Below are positions 56,900-64,000 of a stretch of 64,000 bases of DNA, in pieces. Where the stretch lies: assembly GCA_009792885.1 (NCBI GenBank), contig WMCF01000007.1, positions 12,916,388 through 12,980,387 of the forward strand, read 5' to 3'. Source of the stretch: Eremophila alpestris peregrina. Lineage: Eukaryota; Chordata; Aves; Passeriformes; Alaudidae. The notes under the pieces are model-generated. The model had not been told where the DNA came from. It made no database searches and saw nothing but the letters and a program-made list of their open reading frames with translations. Each line of letters begins with the position of its first letter. Positions within the stretch are counted from its first letter, which is position 1. A program made the translations under genes and the position numbers.

Positions 56900-59800
56900 A
56901 AAGTAGATTAAATAAAGGATGTTAAAATGTCTGTTGTCTTCAAAGTCCCAAATGGAAGGGGGAAGAGGTCTACCTATTTGATGTCATATTCCATGGAGTT
57001 TTGAGGTCCCCAAGGCTTCTCAGTTGAGCTTGCCACTCGTTTTTTTTTTTGGCAGGGAGAGATATAAGGTAAGCCCTGATCCCAGAGAAGGTGAACATTA
57101 TGGCAGTCATCCACTGTGGCCCTAGTAGGATGGTGGTGGTAGAAAGCCATTCTGGCAGACAGGGCAAAAACTGGGTCCTGGATCCTTACAAGCAAGGAGA
57201 GAGTGACAAGTGTGTCCTGTTACGGTGGCACACTTAGGTTTGTGTATAAACCCTCCTCAGGTTAATTTTTTTTTTTGACAGCTCCTTTGAGGTAAACTAA
57301 AACCAGTGCTCTGTAAATACTAGCTGGAAAAGCTCTGGTTTCATAAAGACTGATATGCAAACATATCCTATTGATCATATTTGTCTACATGGAAGAGACT
57401 CTTTGAGGTCCCACTAAAGTAATCAATTCACTGATTAAAATGTGCAAAGTGGTACCTTGAGTGTACATATACAATATCACACATTCTGTATCCCCAAGTA
57501 CAGTGTACACTGGTGGTGGGGAAAATTCCTATGCAAAAATATATCCTCTTAAGGAGTGATCTTCTAAACCTCGTCCGTGCCTTTCACCTTAACAAACAAA
57601 TGTGGTCAGATTGCAAGGACAAGAATATTTTGAAACCCTGCAGTTAGAGTTCCTGTGATGAATTAAAAATCCTCTACACTATCTTGTATTTCTCAATAAT
57701 AGCAAAGTTCTAGAAACAGTCTTTTCCCCTTTAATAGTGGTGATGTAATATCATGAAAAGATATGGTTTGAATTATTTGTACAGAGGCAGAATTCAATAC
57801 AGCAATGGGAACAGGCTGTAAGGGGAAAAGGATCACTATTCATTTTTTCACTTCATCTCTTACCACTTTGGCTTTGATCACTCACCGCTGGGACCAACAC
57901 CTCAATCCCGAATCAGATAAAACTCCTACTGTAGTCAGCAAAGTGAAAATCTTGTTCACCTTATGAAATCCTACTGATTTCTGAGGAGCTATTTATACCT
58001 GCAGAATGAGCAGATTTAAGAGAGACATAAAGTAGGAACCTTTACAGATGTGAACTGAATCCTTCTCATAGTTGCCCTGGGTTGGGAGTTCTCACACCAG
58101 TAGTTAGCAGCAAAGTAAAGAAGAAAACAAAACATTTGGATAAAGAACTCCACTAAGATTTACCTTTCCTCAATGCTGGGAAGTTAAGGATGAATAAGGG
58201 AGCAACTTTATTAAGAAATGTGTATGAAGGGTGAGTCATGATTATTGTTGTCTTGCAAAAGCAATAATGCTTTGGGAAAAAAATAAAACAGGACGAAAGA
58301 AATCAGTGAGTTAAATGAAATTATTAGTACAGTTCAATTTGTCTCTGGAAACCAAACAAAGACATTTGGAACAATGAAAAGAGAAACTGCTGGTTGTTCC
58401 TTCCTAGATACAAACTCTATTGCATTTATCAATTTCCCTTTATCTCTAAATTATCTTTATTTTACTATTAACAAGAACATTACAGCATATTCTATTCTAC
58501 TCTACATCCAAGGATCTCAGAGTATTTTACAAGTATTAATGAATGAGCAGGGCATGAAGAAAAGCTGTTATTTTGTATTCAGTTACTGGTGACTTCCTGG
58601 AGATGATAATGCATACTGAGTTTCACCATTTGGCAACATTGTCAGCGTGAGAACTGTTTATTTACTTGTTTTGGAGAGGAAAAAAGTGCCATGAGTTAAC
58701 AAACAGTGCTCAGTATGACTCAGAAACCAGGACTCAGTAGCATGAAATGAAGATCAGAATCCAAGTCTGATGATTGCTGGTCTGATTCCCTGCCACCAGC
58801 CAAATCCCTGTCTCCCCTCTATCTAGTTTACTGCTAATGCTAAACAGTGTCTTGCCTCCTGGCAGGGAATGCCAACATTTGCTGTCTCCTTGCAGAAGGA
58901 ATACACAAGTGTCCCACCCTGCTCTGTGGCACCTCTCCTTTCCCTGTGTCACCACAAAAATTGCTGCACAGGCACTCAACCCTAGAGAATGGGTCAGTTA
59001 ATTTAATAGTTATGGGGTTACTCTCCTGACAGCTTGAACTCCCAATCCTTCATGGAATCCATGATTTGGTTAAATTCATTGCCTCACATGTGGTGTCTTT
59101 GTCCTGAGCAGTTTTTTTCTCTCCAGTGGAAAAGTGAAAGAGGTTGTGAAAGCCCAGAAAGTTGGTGGCTGTGACCAGCCAGGAGGTTTTCTGCCAGTAC
59201 AGCATCCATGGGACCACAATAGAGGCACTGGGTAATGCAAAGGCCTGGAGACTGACAGTTCCCATTACTTTATGAGGTGTTCAGAAGAGGTTGAAAAGTT
59301 CGTCTTCTTCCTGATTCAGTAATTTGATGGGAACTCTTCATAAGTTTCCTCCTTCCACAGGGATTTGATACAAACCAAGGAAGTGAAGGCTCCTGTGGTC
59401 AGCTTGTTCAAAAAATGTTTCCTACCTCATCAGTAATAAGAAAACTCCACAGTGATATGAGATCTTTTTCAGCTTATGTCAACAGAGAGTCCTTCATATG
59501 GCAGAGTTATCTGTGTATGTGCACAGCCAGAATACTCCTCTGATGAAGTGCAGGGTCAGGTAATAAATTGCATTCAGACTGTACTTGCCTGTAAACAGGT
59601 GTTAGTTTAGAAAAGTCTGACAAAGGCTTCTGGTTTCCTCCTAACAGAATTCCCTCCATCAGAATTCAACAGGCCAGAGGCTTACACAGATAAGTCCTTT
59701 GAGAGACATGTTTAATACCCAGCATTTTGGGACTTGAGGTAGAAATGGCTTCCCCAAGAAAGCCAAGCATCTGCCTTGCTTTTGCTATATGGAGTCAGAG

Positions 59801-62443
59801 ACAATCCTCTTTCTTTAGCAGATGCTTTTGCTCATGAGCTCTCTAGAATGCAACCATCTCATATGGGCTTGCAGCTAGATTTGTTTTCCTGATGAATGTA
59901 TTTGAAAGGTCTTGTTTGGGTAGGTTCCCTGCTTTACACAGGGCTCAAAATTATGTTTTTCTTTAGCAGAAAAAGAATCAACCCTTACCCATATTATAAG
60001 ATTGCAAGGAACATATTGTCCACTGTCTTGCTGTCATTTGATTTCAGAGTGTCCTCTGGGTTCCCACGTTAGGGCACTTGCTTGGGCAAAAACACGCAGT
60101 AACACACAGCCCAGAGAGCAGGACTGCAGAACTCTTATTTACTCAAGAATTTAGACAAAAAATATCTGAGGTCTCCTGAATAATTCTGATAAATGCTGAA
60201 ATATTTAATTAAAATGCTTAAATTTTGGGGGTCTTGTTTTTTAACAGGGGAATATACTGGCCTTCCTGTTTACAGGTGAAATGGTCAGCAAAGACTGAAG
60301 AATATAAAATACTTACAGCTATATTCAAAACAAAGTAGACAAGAATTTCTGCCAGCATCTTCCAAGCTGGATACTTAGTGTTAGCTATCTATAGCATACA
60401 TGTTTTGATTGCATATGTGTGCATCTAAAAAGAAAATGGCTGGCTGTTAGAGATACTGAACTGTCACCAATAAATATCTTATGACGGTCTTATTTTCTTT
60501 GTGGAGGAAATGCCTTATATTTTATTAGAAATCCCATTTTGTTTAGGATATCTTATTTGTGAGTCTCTTTTCTCATCCAGTGCTGCAATACACAAGCATT
60601 TGAAAGCGTCCCAGCCCTTTAGATTGCTCCGAAGCAGCAGACCAGGGAGTGACACGAGCGACAAAGATCCGTGGTACAGCATCCCCATTGGGCCTGGCAG
60701 AGGCTCCTCCTGTCAGCGGTCGGTTTCTGACAGGAGAACAAAGTGCCGAAGCTGCCTGCAGCTCCATTCAGCCCGCGGTTGCCCAGGCAGGCGGGGTGGC
60801 AGGCCAGCAGCCAGAAGTCAGCAGGCAAAATTCAACAGCCACGCTTCAAAACACTGCTTACAGCCATCAATGGATCCATAACTCTCAGCTCTCCAGATAT
60901 GGGGTCATCTTTCAATACTACCCCACTGTCATACACAACATTTGTCTTGTCCTGCATTCAACTAATTGTGTCAATCTACGGGGTGACTCTATAATACACA
61001 TATACAATAGCACAATGAAAGCAATAATCTCCTACCCAGTCTCTTTATTTATTTAAGTGCTATTACAAAGTTTCCTGCAGCAAAGAGAAGCTGGGAGGCT
61101 ACAGCCTATTCCAACCATGCAACAGCTATCTAGATGAAAGAATGTGCTGACTTAAATAAGTTATATGTTTCTGTGACCTTTTTCTTTTTTCAACCTGACA
61201 ACACTACCAAGTGATATGGAGGGGGTTGGGGAACTAACTTCATTAATATTTTAAAATTTGCAGTACAAAAAGAAGCAGAAATCTTAATAAACAAAATTTG
61301 TGATTCCTAGGTAATTATTTTTGTTTCTGACATTTTTAAAGGGAATATTCACAATTTATATTTATTATAAGTAAAATGCAAATACAAGACATAAAATAGC
61401 TCAAAGCCTTCTCACTTTAATGGGCTTGTGGCTCTAGTTTTTGAAATCCTAATATCATTATGTATCTTTAACATAAATAGCTTCATTGTAGCAAAATTAC
61501 TTCTTAGTTCAAAATTCTGTTCAGACAATTACAATAAAGAAGTAGATATTGCTGTTCTCAGCATAATTGCATTAATTGCACGAATGACCACATTTGGCTA
61601 ATGTTCTTAAGCCTCACGATCAATTAGGATTCATCCTTGCTCTGCTATCATCCCAAAACACTGCCAATTCCTCTTTAAAAAGGCTCACACCTCTTAAGAC
61701 CAGCCATAAATAGATGCTTTAAGGGTGTCCAAGGTTGGGGTAGTTTGCCGGAATTAAGGTGGCCTCCCAGTCTCTGCAACTACCTGCAAGTCACTAACAG
61801 CTTTCTGCTCACAGGAACGTCCTTGTAGACAGCACAATGCCTCATTATCATATGTTTGTGACAGCATCTGGGGGATCTGCCAGCAGGGATGGAGCCCTTT
61901 CTGCCCAAGTGCTGTCCTCAGACAGACAGAGGTGACTCACCTGAGATCACTGTCCTGGGTACTGTCCATCCAACAGTCCAGCCATATCCAGCTTCCCTTG
62001 AGAGACTGAATGCAGAGCAAAAAGCCAGATGAGGAGAAGTCTTCTCATATAGGCAGATGATGTGATGAAGTAACAAGGGAAACATGTAGCAGAAAGCTGG
62101 ATATATCACAAAACATATAAAATATTCTGGGATGGAATGTTTTCTGATCAGCCTACTTTTGACTAACATTGTGAAAGATATCTTTTAAAGAGTTCTTAAA
62201 ATAATCTGGTAACAGGAAAAAAATCCTTTCTGTCTGAGAAACAGAAAAATTCCTCTAATTATCTTCTGGTGAAGTAATGGAAAAAAGAATGGGTCAAAAT
62301 GACAAATGCACATCTTCAATAATTCATCGCCACAATGATTTACAATACTGAGGGGAAGAAGAATGAACACGTTAACATGTGCCCTTCTCCATATTCTATA
62401 GATAACAAAAAGAATGAAAGTGCTCCACCAAAGACTTTCACTG
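56900..62443. other. Gene-free AT-rich region
   Basis: About 5.5 kb without recognisable exons or repeats. A GC-richer patch at 60.6-60.85 kb carries a 126-codon plus-strand frame (60501-60881) with no recognised similarity and no promoter or splice context; I do not call it a gene. Confidence 0.55.
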
Positions 62444-62610
62444 TCACAGAATCACAGAATCATGGAATTAATGGTTTGGGTTTGAAGAGAATTTTAATAT
62501 TACCTTGTTCCAATCCCCCTGCCATGCAACGTCACCTCCCTAGACCAGGTTGCTCAGGTCCCTATCCAACCTGGCCTTGAACACTTCCAGACTGTCAGGC
62601 AGTGCCCATA
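62444..62610 (-). mobile_element. CR1 LINE 3' end
   Basis: Reverse-complement CR1 3' end. It starts with TCACAGAATCACAGAATCATGG, followed by a GGTTTGGGTTTGAAGAGAA segment, CCAATCCCCCTGCCATGC, CTAGACCAGGTTGCTCAGG and CCAACCTGGCCTTGAACAC. It is 5'-truncated; sequence beyond about 62.61 kb is no longer clearly CR1. Confidence 0.92.
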
Positions 62611-64000
62611 CCTCTCCCAAAGGCTGTAGCTGCAAGCACCTGCAGTGAAAGGACCTATAGGCCCTTGTGTCCAGGCTGGAGCACCTTCTTCCTGAGCACT
62701 GGGCAGGCTTCTGTCAAAGCCTGAGGAGGGACCCTGAGAGCAGGACACTGGACAGCTGAGCAGAGTGGGCTCTGAGTGAATGTGAGTGGGCACTTGAAGC
62801 TCATTAATCTGAGCTCTGCTTGCTTTGCTGCAGCGTTTTGTAAGAGTTCTCAAACCTAACTCTATCTCAAGAAAATAAAAGTACTAGTCCTAAATGCAGT
62901 TGTCTATAAATTCAGACTATGTGACTTTTCTTGGTGCTTAATAACCTGACTGAATAATGAAAGAGTATTTAGGTGAACACCATAATAAACCAGTCCTGCC
63001 TTCTGTTTTCCTATAGCTCTTGGTCTGTGAAGGTTGGAACAAGATTTTAATGAGACATTCACATGACACAAATAATAACAGGATGAAAGCTCCAGCACTG
63101 GGATAGATCAGAAGTAGGTAAAAGGATATTTATATAATGAGATACAAAAGACAATTAAAAACTTTTATATGAGCAAACTTTCATATGGGGACCTGAGAGT
63201 ATTTGCAGTAGAATTTTTCTCAAAACAGAGACAAAACTCATAATATTTTAAATTAAATCCTTCAAACTCACTAAAAGTAACACAGTAATACTCTCTTTCT
63301 TGTTCAACAGAGATTCTCAGAAGGGCCAGGAATTTTAGATATTTAGCTCTGACAGTGATCAAAAAGACAAAAGTGGTTTCAATGGTACTTTGGCCTACTT
63401 CTCTGTAGCAACTCCTATCCATGGGAACAATAGCAAATTATTCTGGTCATTTGCATTACCTCATCTGGATACCTGATGAGGTAATCCAAAGGGACAGTTT
63501 CGCACAGGATTTACCATTTGTGAAATCATCTTGCCAATGAATATTTCTAATGTTAAAAAAACATAAAATTGTGATATCAGCAGCCTAATAACAAGGTTAA
63601 GACCCTAGAAAATATTAGTATTGAGCACATAATTTAACTCACAGTCCTAAGTCAAAATTTGCCTGAGAGGAAAGGAGTGAGGACCTCAGAATATGTCCCA
63701 TCACTGCCCCTTCCATTTTCTTGCATGCCAGTGCTTACTCTCAATCTCAGCACACTGGAGAGGGGGGGAGGTGTGCTAGATGTGAGCACAACTGGGATAG
63801 AGACAGCATGTTTGCTGCAGTACATAATTTAAAGTACATAATAACTGTAGATGTCTCACATGTGGCCAGACCATACACGAATTACATGTGGCCAGTCAAA
63901 AGTCCTAATTGTGATTGCTGCAAAGAGCAGGCTCTGAGTCACTGGGAAGTGAGCTGGGTTTTGTAGATGACTCCTTTGAGAAAGTAAATGCATCTCCAAA
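62611..64000. other. Gene-free AT-rich region at right edge
   Basis: No exon or repeat family recognised. Contains a perfect 11-bp hairpin at 63455-63485. Confidence 0.55.

Noticed and set aside
60501..60881. 126-codon plus-strand frame in a GC-rich patch.
   Set aside because: No recognised domain, no supporting splice sites, and other frames are equally open in the patch; kept only as a composition anomaly.
62554..62853. 99-codon minus-strand frame near a CR1 end.
   Set aside because: It overlaps CR1 3'UTR-type sequence, which is noncoding, and has no reverse-transcriptase similarity.
41900..64000. Search for PHOX2B exons (homeodomain with VQVWFQNRRAKFRK, polyalanine tract) expected next to TMEM33.
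   Set aside because: No frame on either strand encodes the homeodomain or the N-terminal exon, and the 120-base gap is too small to hide it. PHOX2B must be outside the window.
1..64000. tRNA, rRNA, CRISPR arrays, operons or other prokaryotic features.
   Set aside because: None seen; the introns, CR1 elements and CpG islands show vertebrate nuclear DNA.

Overview
This is vertebrate nuclear DNA, most likely from a bird and probably a passerine. The evidence is interrupted genes with GT-AG introns, several CR1 LINE 3' ends of the avian type (tail motif ATTCTATGATTC), and two LTR segments that resemble LTR families I remember from songbird genomes. No bacterial, CRISPR, plasmid or tRNA features are visible. 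Protein-coding DNA is under 2% of the window; most of the long reading frames are chance frames in CpG islands, microsatellites or repeats.

Layout. (1) 1-6.6 kb: the 5' part of SLC30A9 (ZnT9, a mitochondrial zinc transporter) on the minus strand. Coding exon 1 (6202-6298), exon 2 (4278-4454) and exon 3 (2155-2217) are joined by matching phase-1 introns, and a CpG-island promoter lies at about 5.8-6.6 kb. The rest of the gene runs off the left edge. (2) 6.7-17.7 kb: intergenic and 3'UTR sequence, AT-rich, with CR1 remnants. (3) 17.8-25.6 kb: the complete TMEM33 gene on the minus strand. Seven coding exons with perfectly matching phases give 251 residues, probably preceded by a short noncoding exon, with its own CpG island. 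(4) 25.6-41.9 kb: an AT-rich gene-free stretch with one nearly complete solo LTR (27.94-28.62 kb). (5) 41.9-56.9 kb: about 15 kb with no recognisable coding exon, where CpG-island patches alternate with AT-rich blocks carrying many homeodomain-type TAAT cores. It also holds a near-perfect CTCF core, a (GGAA)n array with a 120-base assembly gap, and other microsatellites. (6) 56.9-64 kb: AT-rich and gene-free, with one CR1 end.

The order and orientation SLC30A9-TMEM33 match human 4p13, where the next gene beyond TMEM33 is the homeobox gene PHOX2B, transcribed away from TMEM33. No PHOX2B exon is visible here. I therefore infer that region 5 is the upstream cis-regulatory domain of PHOX2B, with that gene lying further right on the plus strand. 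This is the most interesting part of the window. The two genes that are present are unrelated housekeeping genes (mitochondrial zinc homeostasis and an ER/nuclear-envelope membrane protein) kept together by old synteny, not by shared function.
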